64,000 nt of DNA from DAITMV01 sp046318595 (GTDB taxonomy: Bacteria > Pseudomonadota > Gammaproteobacteria > Burkholderiales > Burkholderiaceae_B). The DNA lies in the NCBI GenBank assembly GCA_046318595.1, contig JBKCTV010000091.1, positions 62,001-126,000 of the forward strand, given 5' to 3'. The notes beneath the pieces were generated by a model. That model saw only the letters and a program-made list of their open reading frames with translations. It was not told where the DNA came from and made no database searches. Both the position numbers and the translations under genes were made by a program. Below are positions 1 to 7,940 of the stretch, in pieces. Positions within the stretch are counted from its first letter, which is position 1; each line of letters starts with the position of its first letter.

Positions 1-251
1 TTTGGTATGGTGTATAGGGCGCCGTTCGGCAGCCAGTCCGAGCGGCCCCGGCCGGGCATGTCGGGCGCGATGATCCGAACCCGGTCGCTCAGCGTCGCGG
101 CCAGCGTGGCAAAGTCGTTGCCGGCTCGCGTCAGGCCGTGCACGCAGAGCAAAACATGTGGATTTTCCGGGTCGCCCCATTCTTGATAAGCCAGGGTTTG
201 CAAGCCCACAGGGCTCAGCCACTGGACGGTTCGTTGTGCGGGCGTCAGCAT
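1..251 (-). CDS. Alpha/beta-fold hydrolase, N-terminal part (cut by window edge)
   Basis: Only the first 83 codons are inside the window; the gene continues past base 1. The start is the ATG read at 251-249. The visible protein begins MLTPAQRTVQWL and carries the oxyanion-side motif VHGLTRAGNDF (about residues 40-50), then IIAPDMPGRGRSDW, the usual strand and turn of alpha/beta hydrolases before the nucleophile elbow. The catalytic Ser, Asp and His lie outside the window, so the substrate cannot be told. It begins 9 bases after the Anbu protease gene on the same strand and is probably co-transcribed with it. Family call is secure; function unknown. Confidence 0.85.
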   Translation of the reverse strand, partial: MLTPAQRTVQWLSPVGLQTLAYQEWGDPENPHVLLCVHGLTRAGNDFATLAATLSDRVRIIAPDMPGRGRSDWLPNGALYTIP

Positions 252-260
252 CGTTATCCT

Positions 261-1079
261 TTAGATTGGTGGAGATTCATCCGGCGCACTGTCCGGGTCG
301 GCGACCCATAAACCTTTGGCGTTCGATTCCCGGCCGGCATCGCTGTTCCAGGCAGGGTTTGGCAGCTCGGCAAACACCTGTTTGAGGCGCTCGCCCCACA
401 TACCGCGGATCGATTGAAAATAGTCGTTTTCTCTGTTGATATGGGCGAACCGGGTCATTCTCAGGCTGTCGGCCTCATAGCACAGCAGGTCGAGTGGAAA
501 GCCGACCGAGACATTCGAGCGCAGCGTCGAATCCATCGAAATCAACAGGCACTTGACCGCTTCCTCTAAGGACGTGCCGGCTTTGACGACTCGGTCCAGA
601 ATCGGTTTGCCGTATTTGGATTCTCCAATTTGAAAATAGAGGTTTTCTTCGGTGGCTTCGATGAAATTGCCAGCCGAGTAAATATGAAAAACGCGGCAGC
701 CTTCGCCTTTGATCTGCCCGCCGACGATCACGTTGCAGTTGAACTCGACCCCGAACTCGGCCAATGCCGCCGCGTCGCGCGCATGCACTTCGCGCAAAGC
801 GTCGCCAACCACTTCGGCCACGTCGAACATGCTCGCGGCGTTCCAGAGCGTCGTCACGGGCTTGTCGGGCCGGATACGCTGGCGTCGGCTCAGCCGCTCT
901 TTGACGGCCTGGGTGATCGCCAGGTTGCCGGCCGACATCAGCACCACGACCCGCTCTCCGGGCTTTTCGAAAACCGCCATTTTGCGGAAAGCACTGATCT
1001 GGTCGACCCCGGCATTGGTCAGTGAGTCCGACAGGAAAACGATGCCGGCGTGAATCCGAGTAGCGACACAATAAGTCAT
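261..1079 (-). CDS. Anbu, proteasome-type (HslV-like) peptidase
   Basis: The 272-residue protein starts MTYCVATRIHAGIVFLSDS. The second residue, Thr2, would become the N-terminal nucleophile after Met removal, and Asp18 and Lys33 (FRKM) fall where proteasome beta subunits and HslV keep their catalytic Asp and Lys. TNAGVD (21-26) is typical of Anbu, the bacterial proteasome-homologue family. Anbu is known to form a self-standing ring or lock-washer assembly in the cytoplasm; its substrates are not known. It lies downstream of the alpha-E and ATP-grasp genes, its usual partners. The C-terminal 30 residues or so are polar and variable. The transglutaminase-like gene that often sits next to Anbu is absent here. 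Confidence 0.9.
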   Translation of the reverse strand: MTYCVATRIHAGIVFLSDSLTNAGVDQISAFRKMAVFEKPGERVVVLMSAGNLAITQAVKERLSRRQRIRPDKPVTTLWNAASMFDVAEVVGDALREVHARDAAALAEFGVEFNCNVIVGGQIKGEGCRVFHIYSAGNFIEATEENLYFQIGESKYGKPILDRVVKAGTSLEEAVKCLLISMDSTLRSNVSVGFPLDLLCYEADSLRMTRFAHINRENDYFQSIRGMWGERLKQVFAELPNPAWNSDAGRESNAKGLWVADPDSAPDESPPI

Positions 1080-1157
1080 GGAATTCGATCAAAGTTTTTA
1101 TCGATTGTAGTCGCCGGAACTGAAAAAGTCCGCCGGATGACGGCGTGATCGTTGCGT

Positions 1158-2120
1158 TTAACCATTCAGGGGGACCAGGAAGTCGTTGCTGATCCGGTTG
1201 CCCAGATCGTTGACGCGTTCCAGGAAATTGGTCAAGTAGGCGTGCAGGCCGGTTTGCAAGATATCTTCGATGTGACCGTAGAGCAAGTCGGCGCGCAACC
1301 GGCCGACGCGGCGCTCGGTATCGGCCGAGTAACGGTTTCGTACGGCGGTCAGTGTGGTGTACAGCTCGTCGATCGAGCAGATCAGCGAGCGCGGCATGTC
1401 GGCCCGCAGGATCAGGAGCTCTGCCACCCGTGCCGGCGTGATGAGGTCGCGGTAGACGCGGCGATACACTTCGAACGCCGACACCGAGCGCAGAATGGCT
1501 GCCCAGTGATAGTAATCGGCGTGTTGATCGGTCGGCAGGTCCGGGTCGCCGGTCGGGCTGAACGGCAGGCTGTGGAACTTTACGTCGAGCAGCCGCGCGG
1601 TATTGTCGGCACGCTCCAGAAAGCTGCCGGCACGGATGAAATGGAAGGTTTCGTCCTTGAGCATGGTGCCGAATACCACGCCACGCGACAGGTGGGAGCG
1701 AAACTTGACCCACTCGAAAAACTGCGATGGTGCGGTGTGCAGCAAGCCATCGTCGAGATGTTTGTTCAATTCCAGCCAGGTGGTGTTATAAGTCTCCCAA
1801 ACTTCGGTGGTCAGCGTGCCACGCACGGCGCGGGCGTTTTCGCGGGCGGATTGCAGGCAGGAATAAATGCTCGAGGTGTTGTCGGGATCGCAGACCATGA
1901 AGTTGAGCACGGCCTGGGGCGAGAAGTCCAGCTTGCGTTTGGCGTAGTCGGCTTGCAGTTCGCAAATCGACAGCATCGCTTTCCAGCCCAGCTCAGCCTC
2001 TTCGCGGCTTTGCGGCAGCAGGGAAGTCTGGACGTTGACGTCGAGCATGCGGGCGGTGTTTTCGGCGCGTTCGATATAGCGCGACATCCAGTAAACGTGA
2101 TCGGCCGTGCGGCTGAGCAT
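1158..2120 (-). CDS. Alpha-E domain protein of the Anbu locus
   Basis: The 320-residue protein starts MLSRTADHVYWMSRYIERAENTAR, the signature start of the alpha-E (DUF403) family, and has a second related stretch, GSFLERADNTARLLDV, near residues 165-180. The family is all-helical and of unknown biochemical role; it is almost always encoded beside a circularly permuted ATP-grasp protein, and often beside Anbu, as here. The ATP-grasp gene ends 42 bases upstream and Anbu starts 78 bases downstream, so one transcript is likely. No signal peptide or membrane segment is seen. By context it works with the ATP-grasp ligase, perhaps in making a peptide or tagging a protein (inference). Confidence 0.9.
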   Translation of the reverse strand: MLSRTADHVYWMSRYIERAENTARMLDVNVQTSLLPQSREEAELGWKAMLSICELQADYAKRKLDFSPQAVLNFMVCDPDNTSSIYSCLQSARENARAVRGTLTTEVWETYNTTWLELNKHLDDGLLHTAPSQFFEWVKFRSHLSRGVVFGTMLKDETFHFIRAGSFLERADNTARLLDVKFHSLPFSPTGDPDLPTDQHADYYHWAAILRSVSAFEVYRRVYRDLITPARVAELLILRADMPRSLICSIDELYTTLTAVRNRYSADTERRVGRLRADLLYGHIEDILQTGLHAYLTNFLERVNDLGNRISNDFLVPLNG

Positions 2121-2162
2121 GGTGATTCCTTGAAATTCTTTAGTTGATGAACGAAAGCGCCG

Positions 2163-3581
2163 TCATTCCAAAACCCAGGTGTCCTTGGTGCCGCCGCCCT
2201 GGCTGCTGTTGACCACCAGCGAGCCATCGCGCAACGCCACCCGCGTCAGCCCGCCGGGCACCATCGCCACGTCCTTGCCCGATAAAACGAAGGGGCGCAG
2301 ATCGATATGGCGTGGCGCGACGCCGGATTCGACGAAGGTCGGGCATGCCGACAACGCCAAAGTCGGCTGAGCGATGTACTGATCGGGGTGGGCTTTCAGC
2401 AGGTCGCGAAACGTGGCGATTTCGGCCTGTGTGGCTGCTGGTCCGATGAGCATGCCGTAGCCGCCAGCCCCATGCACCTCTTTGACGACCAGCTCGGGCA
2501 GGTGCGCCAGGACATGCTGCAAGTCCTGCGGTTTACGGCACTGCCAGGTCGGCACGTTATTCAGCAAAGGCGCCTCGGCGAGATAAAAGCGAATCATGTC
2601 AGGGACGAACGGATAAATCGACTTGTCGTCGGCCACGCCTGTGCCAATCGCGTTCGATAAAGTGACGTTGCCGGCACGGTAGGCCGACAACAAACCGGGA
2701 ATGCCGATTTGCGAATCGCTGCGAAACGCGTTCGGATCGAGAAAGTCGTCGTCGATCCGCCGGTAAATCACGTCGACTTTGGTCGGTCCCTGCGTGGTGC
2801 GCATGTACAGTATCTCGTCTTCGACGAACAAGTCCTGCCCCTCGACCAGCTCGACGCCCATTTGCTGCGCCAGAAACGCGTGTTCGAAATAAGCCGAGTT
2901 ATACATCCCGGGCGTGAGGACGACCACGGTCGGGTCGGCGATGCCCTGCGGCGCAACCGAGCGCAGGCTGTTGAGCAGCAGATCGGGGTAATGCTCGACC
3001 GGTTCGACGCGATGATTCGCGAACAGGTCCGGAAAAAGTCGCATCATCATTTTGCGGTTTTCCAGCATATAGCTGACGCCGCTCGGTACGCGTAAATTGT
3101 CCTCCAGCACATAGAATTCGCCGGCTCCGGCGCGCACCACATCGACGCCCGCAATGTGTGCATAGATGTCTCGCGCCACGCTCACGCCCTGCATTTCGGG
3201 CCGATACTGGGCATTCGTGAAAACATGCTCGGCCGGCACCACGCCGGCCTTGACGATTTTCTGATCGTGATAAATATCCTGCAAAAACATATTCAGCGCC
3301 AATACGCGCTGGCGCAAGCCGGTTTCCAGCAAGGCCCACTCCGCCGCTGGAATGATGCGCGGAATGATATCGAACGGGATCAGCCGTTCGGTGCCGGCGT
3401 CATCCCCATACACGGCAAAGGTGATGCCGACCCGCCGAAAAATCAGATCGGCCTCGGCACGTTTGTTGAATAACAGCGCGGCGGGTTGGCGGGCCAGCCA
3501 CGCGGAAAAAATTTCGTAATGCGGACGCGTACCGCCGTCCTGCGTGGTCATTTCGTTGAAATATGTGCTGTCGTTGGTCAT
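2163..3581 (-). CDS. Circularly permuted type 2 ATP-grasp protein
   Basis: I start the protein at the ATG at 3581 (MTNDSTYFNEM), which has AGGGA 7 bases upstream; an open frame runs further upstream but overlaps comEC antisense to no purpose. The 472-residue product contains YVLEDNLRVPSGVSYMLENR (about residues 155-174), VVLTPGMYNSAYFEH, and KEVHGAGGYGMLIGP (nucleotide-binding part), all typical of the circularly permuted ATP-grasp family. Such enzymes are expected to join a carboxylate to an amine at the cost of ATP; the substrate is unknown. It is first of the ATP-grasp, alpha-E, Anbu set, and probably the head of that operon. Confidence 0.9.
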   Translation of the reverse strand: MTNDSTYFNEMTTQDGGTRPHYEIFSAWLARQPAALLFNKRAEADLIFRRVGITFAVYGDDAGTERLIPFDIIPRIIPAAEWALLETGLRQRVLALNMFLQDIYHDQKIVKAGVVPAEHVFTNAQYRPEMQGVSVARDIYAHIAGVDVVRAGAGEFYVLEDNLRVPSGVSYMLENRKMMMRLFPDLFANHRVEPVEHYPDLLLNSLRSVAPQGIADPTVVVLTPGMYNSAYFEHAFLAQQMGVELVEGQDLFVEDEILYMRTTQGPTKVDVIYRRIDDDFLDPNAFRSDSQIGIPGLLSAYRAGNVTLSNAIGTGVADDKSIYPFVPDMIRFYLAEAPLLNNVPTWQCRKPQDLQHVLAHLPELVVKEVHGAGGYGMLIGPAATQAEIATFRDLLKAHPDQYIAQPTLALSACPTFVESGVAPRHIDLRPFVLSGKDVAMVPGGLTRVALRDGSLVVNSSQGGGTKDTWVLE

Positions 3582-3717
3582 GGTCGTCCCTGGAATCCCC
3601 GACAGGCTAACAAGAAGCATGCCAGCTTTGCCAGTGGTGGACTGGTTCTGGTGCGGGTTGTTTGCGTTCGCCTTCGCCGAGCGCCCCTGGGCTGAGTAGC
3701 CAACAGCCACGCTTGCA

Positions 3718-6183
3718 TCATTGCTCGTCGATTGCTTCGTCGCCCGTTGCCAACGCCGGCGTATGCCAGTAGCGTCGCCGGACTTCCTTCGCCGCCGTGA
3801 CGCGAAAGCCGCTGGGTCCATCCGCTGCGAAATGCAAAGCGCCGGTTTGATCCGTGCGCAGCTTTTCGATTGGACGACTGGCGTAACGTGCCCAGACCTC
3901 GGGCTTGGGGTGACCGTAGCGGTTGCGGTAGCCCAACTGAAAAATCGCAAAGCGCGGTGCCACGGCATCGATGAAAATTTCACTCGACGAGGTTTTGGAG
4001 CCGTGATGCGGCACCAGCAGAATATCGGCTTGCAGGGCGGCGGCGCCGAGCCTGTCGAGCATCGCTTTTTCCTGCGCCACGCCAATGTCACCGACCAGTA
4101 AAGCGCTGCCGTGCCGGCCCGTGACTTTGAGGACGCAACTGGTGTCGTTCGGCTCTGCTTTAGGCGTGAAGTCGCGGTTTTCGGGAAATAAAAATTCGAA
4201 GCGCACGGCGTCCCACACCCAGGCTTGTCCTCTTCGGCATGCTATGTAGCGTGGCGCAAGCTTGATTAAGGCGTGGTCACTCGGCAAAGAGCCGGCCAGC
4301 CAGGACGGCGTGGCCTGTTCGAGCACTGATTTGGCGCCACCCGCATGATCGTTGTCCTGATGCGAAACCACCAGGCCATCGGCGCGGCGCAGCCCATGCT
4401 GCGCCAGCCAGGGCAATACGACACGCAGTCCGCTGTCGGCTTGCGGGCTCATCGCCGGTCCGGTGTCGTACAGCAAAGTATGCTGCGCCGTTTGCACCGC
4501 CAACGCATTGCCCTGGCCAATGTCCAGCACGTCCAGTGTAAAGTCGCCTTCGACCGGCCGCGCGACTGGCCACCACCACAGCGCGGTCAGTAAGACGACG
4601 CCGAGCCCACGGCCGGGCACGCCGCGCGGTGCCAGAATCCACAAGGAGCCGATGACGCTGGCGATGCAGACCGCCGCCGGTGGTACGGCCGCCGGTAAGC
4701 TCGCCATCGACCACTCCGCCATTGGGCGCAGCAAATCGAACAAGCCGCTGAGCGCCCGATCCGCCCAGTGCAGTGGCAAGGCCCAGCCGCTGAAAGCACC
4801 GAGCATTGCCAATGGTGTGACGACGAAGCTCACCCAGGGAATGGCGACCGCGTTGGCCGCCGGGCTGACCAGAGACAACTGCGAAAACAGCATCACCGTC
4901 AGGGGTACAAGCCCGACCGTCACCGTCCATTGCGCCCAGACCGCCTCGCGCAGCCAGTCCCAGCGGGACTTGACGAAGCGCAGCCGCCCGACATTCGCGT
5001 ACATCAGCAAACCGACCGCGCCGAACGACAGCCAGAACCCCGCACTCAAAATCGCCCAGGGGTCGAGCAGGCAGGTCACGCCGGCGGCAAACCCCAGGAT
5101 ATGCACGGGCGACGGCCGGCTTTGTAGCAGCAAAGCCAGAACGATCGCGCTCAACATGAAGACCGTGCGCTGCGCCGGAATGCCCCAGCCCGCCAAGAGA
5201 CAATAAAACAGCGCCGCCACCAAACCGAGCACCGCGCCAGCTTTCGGCGCCGGCACCTTCAAACACAGCCATGCACTGCGCTTCCAGAGCAATTTGCAAA
5301 ACCAGCCGGCCAGCGCCGCGAACAAGGTGATGTGCATGCCGGAAATCGACACCAGATGCCCGATTCCGGTCGCGGAAAAGAGCTTCCAGTCGGCGGTGGT
5401 GATTTCGCGCTGATCACCCAGCACCAGCGCGACCAGCACGGCGCGGTTGGGTGCGTGAAGCAGGGCGGTATTCATCCGGCCACGCAGGAACTCCCGCAGA
5501 CTTTGCACCAGCAAGTCGAAACGCTCGCCACGGATATTGCGCAATGGCCGAGCACGCTGCTTGGTCAGCTTGTCGACGATGGACGCCGTGGCACCGATCC
5601 CGTTGGCGAACCAATAGGCCTGCACATCGAAACCGTCGAACTGCAAGGGCGCGACCGGCCGCTTCAACCGCACCGGCAATTGCCAGACATCGCCGACACG
5701 CACTATCGGTAACGCCCCCGCTTTTTGCGTTCCGAACCCACCACTTGCCCAGCTGAACGACGCCCGACCAGGCACCCGTTCGCAGCCGGTTGCGTGCGGC
5801 GGGCGTTCGAAACCGACGATTTCGCCATTCCACTTCAGGCCGGAGTCGGTCGGCGAGGGCAGTTCCGCGACGAGGATATCGGCCCACACCGTCAAGCCTT
5901 CGCAAGCCGCCGGCAGCCGGTCTGCCAGCCGCGCCCTGACCTGCCAAGCGGCCATGTTCCAGGCCAGGGCGGCGCCCAGCAGCGCACCGCCGAGCAGGAC
6001 GAGAGGGGCCGCAGCGCCTTGGTGCAAATGGTTGATTGTCAGTAGTGTCAGGGCAGTGAAAGCCAGGGCGAAGCCGGCCATCCAGGTCAGCGGGCCAATC
6101 TCGGCTTGGCCATGAAAAACAACCAAGGCCATCAAAAGACCGGCCAAGCTGGCAAAGACTGGTGATTGCAAACGCGCCTCCAT
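3718..6183 (-). CDS. comEC: ComEC/Rec2-type DNA uptake channel
   Basis: An 821-residue inner-membrane protein. The N-terminus has closely spaced hydrophobic segments (about 10-75), then an OB-like soluble part, then the competence-domain membrane core with LVSISGMHITLFAALAGW (about residues 280-297). The C-terminal third is a metallo-beta-lactamase-like domain with SHQDNDHAGG (metal-binding HxDxDH) and LLVPHHGSKTSSSE. The family carries single-stranded DNA through the inner membrane during natural transformation; the lactamase-like part is thought to degrade the non-transported strand. Length is normal for proteobacterial ComEC. No other competence gene is in the window. A downstream gap of 136 bases separates it from the ATP-grasp gene. 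Confidence 0.93.
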   Translation of the reverse strand: MEARLQSPVFASLAGLLMALVVFHGQAEIGPLTWMAGFALAFTALTLLTINHLHQGAAAPLVLLGGALLGAALAWNMAAWQVRARLADRLPAACEGLTVWADILVAELPSPTDSGLKWNGEIVGFERPPHATGCERVPGRASFSWASGGFGTQKAGALPIVRVGDVWQLPVRLKRPVAPLQFDGFDVQAYWFANGIGATASIVDKLTKQRARPLRNIRGERFDLLVQSLREFLRGRMNTALLHAPNRAVLVALVLGDQREITTADWKLFSATGIGHLVSISGMHITLFAALAGWFCKLLWKRSAWLCLKVPAPKAGAVLGLVAALFYCLLAGWGIPAQRTVFMLSAIVLALLLQSRPSPVHILGFAAGVTCLLDPWAILSAGFWLSFGAVGLLMYANVGRLRFVKSRWDWLREAVWAQWTVTVGLVPLTVMLFSQLSLVSPAANAVAIPWVSFVVTPLAMLGAFSGWALPLHWADRALSGLFDLLRPMAEWSMASLPAAVPPAAVCIASVIGSLWILAPRGVPGRGLGVVLLTALWWWPVARPVEGDFTLDVLDIGQGNALAVQTAQHTLLYDTGPAMSPQADSGLRVVLPWLAQHGLRRADGLVVSHQDNDHAGGAKSVLEQATPSWLAGSLPSDHALIKLAPRYIACRRGQAWVWDAVRFEFLFPENRDFTPKAEPNDTSCVLKVTGRHGSALLVGDIGVAQEKAMLDRLGAAALQADILLVPHHGSKTSSSEIFIDAVAPRFAIFQLGYRNRYGHPKPEVWARYASRPIEKLRTDQTGALHFAADGPSGFRVTAAKEVRRRYWHTPALATGDEAIDEQ

Positions 6184-6263
6184 GAGGGGAAGCGCGGATT
6201 ATTCAACAAACTAAAAACATCGCCACGAGAGTGATCTCGAACGAGGGATGGTAGTTAATTCTT

Positions 6264-7061
6264 TCAGCGCATTCGAATAGTCTCACCATGCCAGCCGCGC
6301 AAAACTCTCTTCGCATTTGCTCCAGTCACCGCCGCCAACTCCGTTAGCGGCATGCCTCGCAACGCTGCCAGTTCCTGCGCGATTCTCGCCACCTCCGCCG
6401 GCTCGTTGCGTTGCTTGTATCGCCACGCCGGCGCGATATCCGGCGCGTCGGTTTCCAGCACGATGGCGTCGATCGGCAGCTCGACCGCCAGCCGGCGAAT
6501 CTGCCGCGCGCGTTCGAAAGTCAGGTTGCCGCCGAAGCCCAGGGCAAAGCCCAGTCCAATGAACTGCCCGGCCTGCTGAAAGCTGCCGTTGAACGCATGT
6601 GCGATCCCTGTGGGCGGCGCTATTTCCCGTAGATGCCTGAGTACGAGGTCCTGCGCTTTGCGCACATGCAACAAAACCGGCAACGCATGGTTGCGCGCGA
6701 TTTTCAGTTGTCCCCGAAAAAAACGGATCTGCCGGGCCATGTCCAGCCCCGGAACGAAACCGTCCAGGCCGATTTCGCCGATCCCGACAAAGCGCGGGTC
6801 GCCCTGCGCTGCGGCAACGGCCTCCTGTAAATGTTCGAGGTCCTCATCGGCCGCCGCCATCACGCATAAGGGATGAATGCCGAGCGTATAGGCCGCGCCC
6901 GGAAGCGAATGTGCCAGCGCCCGCACCGTTGTGAAATTGTGCCGCCCGATTGCGGGGATCACCAGCCCGTGCACGTCCGCCGCCCGGGCCCGCGCCATGA
7001 CGGCCGGCCGGTCGGCCGCGAACTCCGCAGCGTCCAGATGAACATGGGTATCAATCCACAT
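6264..7061 (-). CDS. TatD-family metal-dependent DNase/hydrolase
   Basis: The 265-residue protein starts MWIDTHVHLD, giving the HxH metal ligands, followed by GEIGLD (about 97-102, Glu ligand), LLHVRKAQD (His ligand), IAHAFNGSFQQA (His ligand) and LETDAPDIAP (Asp ligand near the C-terminus). This is the complete TatD TIM-barrel metal set. Family members are cytoplasmic 3'-5' exonucleases or D-aminoacyl-tRNA deacylase-like enzymes; which applies is not clear from sequence. It is transcribed away from the peroxiredoxin gene, sharing a 129-base intergenic region, and reads toward comEC, 80 bases away. Confidence 0.92.
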   Translation of the reverse strand: MWIDTHVHLDAAEFAADRPAVMARARAADVHGLVIPAIGRHNFTTVRALAHSLPGAAYTLGIHPLCVMAAADEDLEHLQEAVAAAQGDPRFVGIGEIGLDGFVPGLDMARQIRFFRGQLKIARNHALPVLLHVRKAQDLVLRHLREIAPPTGIAHAFNGSFQQAGQFIGLGFALGFGGNLTFERARQIRRLAVELPIDAIVLETDAPDIAPAWRYKQRNEPAEVARIAQELAALRGMPLTELAAVTGANAKRVLRGWHGETIRMR

Positions 7062-7099
7062 GAAGGCCTTTCTGTGAGATGGAAACCGCTCTCAGGTCA

Positions 7100-7151
7100 C
7101 TAAATTTTTTTGGCATCGGGCTAAATTTTTGGCGAATTCCGACTAAAATCG
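7100..7151 (+). promoter_or_regulatory. Helically phased CTAAA repeats before the Prx-Grx gene
   Basis: Two near-identical direct repeats, CTAAATTTTTTTGGC at 7100-7114 and CTAAATTTTTGGC at 7121-7133, start 21 bases apart. A shorter third copy, CTAAAATCG, starts 22 bases later at 7143. Spacing of two helical turns would place all copies on one face of the DNA. They lie between tatD and the Prx-Grx gene (start 7191, ribosome site AAAGAGGAG at 7177-7185). A protein-binding role is inferred. The sequence does not resemble the known OxyR half-site ATAG spacing. Confidence 0.35.
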
Positions 7152-7190
7152 TAGGACAAACTGCTTACCTTTCAGAAAGAGGAGTCAAGA

Positions 7191-7931
7191 ATGGCGTTGC
7201 AATCCAAAGAGGGCCAACCCGTCCCGAACGTTTCTTTTCGTATCCGGCGCAATGGCGACTGGGCGACCGTCACCAGCGACGAGTTGTTCAAAGGTAAAAA
7301 CGTCATCGTTTTTTCGCTGCCTGGTGCTTTCACGCCCACCTGCTCGTCGACCCATTTGCCACGTTACAACGAATTGGCGCCGGCATTCAAACAAAACGGT
7401 ATCGAGTCGATCATCTGTATTTCGGTCAACGACCCATTCGTCATGGAAGAGTGGGGCAAAGACCAGGAAGCTGAAAACATCATGCTGCTGTCCGACGGGA
7501 ATGGCAAGTTCACCGAAGAAATGGGTATGTTGGTCGATAAAAGCGATTTGAATTTCGGCAAACGCTCATGGCGCTATTCGATGCTCGTGCGCGACGGCAA
7601 AATCGAAAAAATGTTCATCGAACCCGAAAAGGCAGGCGATCCGTTTGAAGTCTCCGACGCCGACACAATGCTCGAGTTTCTCTCGCCCGGTTCGCAGCGC
7701 CCGGATCAGGTCGCGATTTTAACGCGTCCTGGTTGCTCGTTCTGCGCCAAAGCCAAAGCTGCTCTCGACCGCGCCGGATATACGTATGCCGAAGTGTCGC
7801 TCGATCACAAAGTTCGCACCCGGGTTTTGGGGGCGATCGCCGGGGCGCAGACCGTGCCGCAGGTGTTCGTCAACGGCAAGCTGATTGGCGGCAGCGACGA
7901 TCTGGAAAAATTCCTGACCCGCACCCGCTGA
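7191..7931 (+). CDS. Peroxiredoxin-glutaredoxin fusion (hybrid Prx5)
   Basis: The 246-residue protein has an N-terminal Prx5-type peroxiredoxin (about 1-160) with GAFTPTCSSTHLPRY holding the peroxidatic Cys, and a C-terminal glutaredoxin (about 170-246) with RPGCSFCAKAK, a CxxC active site, and TVPQVFVNG, the cis-Pro loop. Such hybrids, known from Haemophilus and purple bacteria, reduce hydrogen peroxide and organic peroxides with glutathione, the glutaredoxin domain recharging the peroxidase domain. It is cytoplasmic. The start has a strong AAAGAGGAG site. The next gene, a flavin disulfide reductase, follows after 9 bases, which suggests a joint role in thiol redox balance. Confidence 0.95.
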   Translation: MALQSKEGQPVPNVSFRIRRNGDWATVTSDELFKGKNVIVFSLPGAFTPTCSSTHLPRYNELAPAFKQNGIESIICISVNDPFVMEEWGKDQEAENIMLLSDGNGKFTEEMGMLVDKSDLNFGKRSWRYSMLVRDGKIEKMFIEPEKAGDPFEVSDADTMLEFLSPGSQRPDQVAILTRPGCSFCAKAKAALDRAGYTYAEVSLDHKVRTRVLGAIAGAQTVPQVFVNGKLIGGSDDLEKFLTRTR

Positions 7932-7940
7932 GGCTGACGC

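Noticed and set aside
475..1713. A 412-codon open frame on the minus strand across the alpha-E and Anbu genes.
   Set aside because: It overlaps two well-supported genes in another frame and reads as low-complexity Arg/Pro-rich protein, typical of GC-rich shadow frames.
1152..2147. A 331-codon plus-strand frame antisense to the alpha-E gene.
   Set aside because: No recognisable domain, no ribosome site, and fully antisense to a conserved gene.
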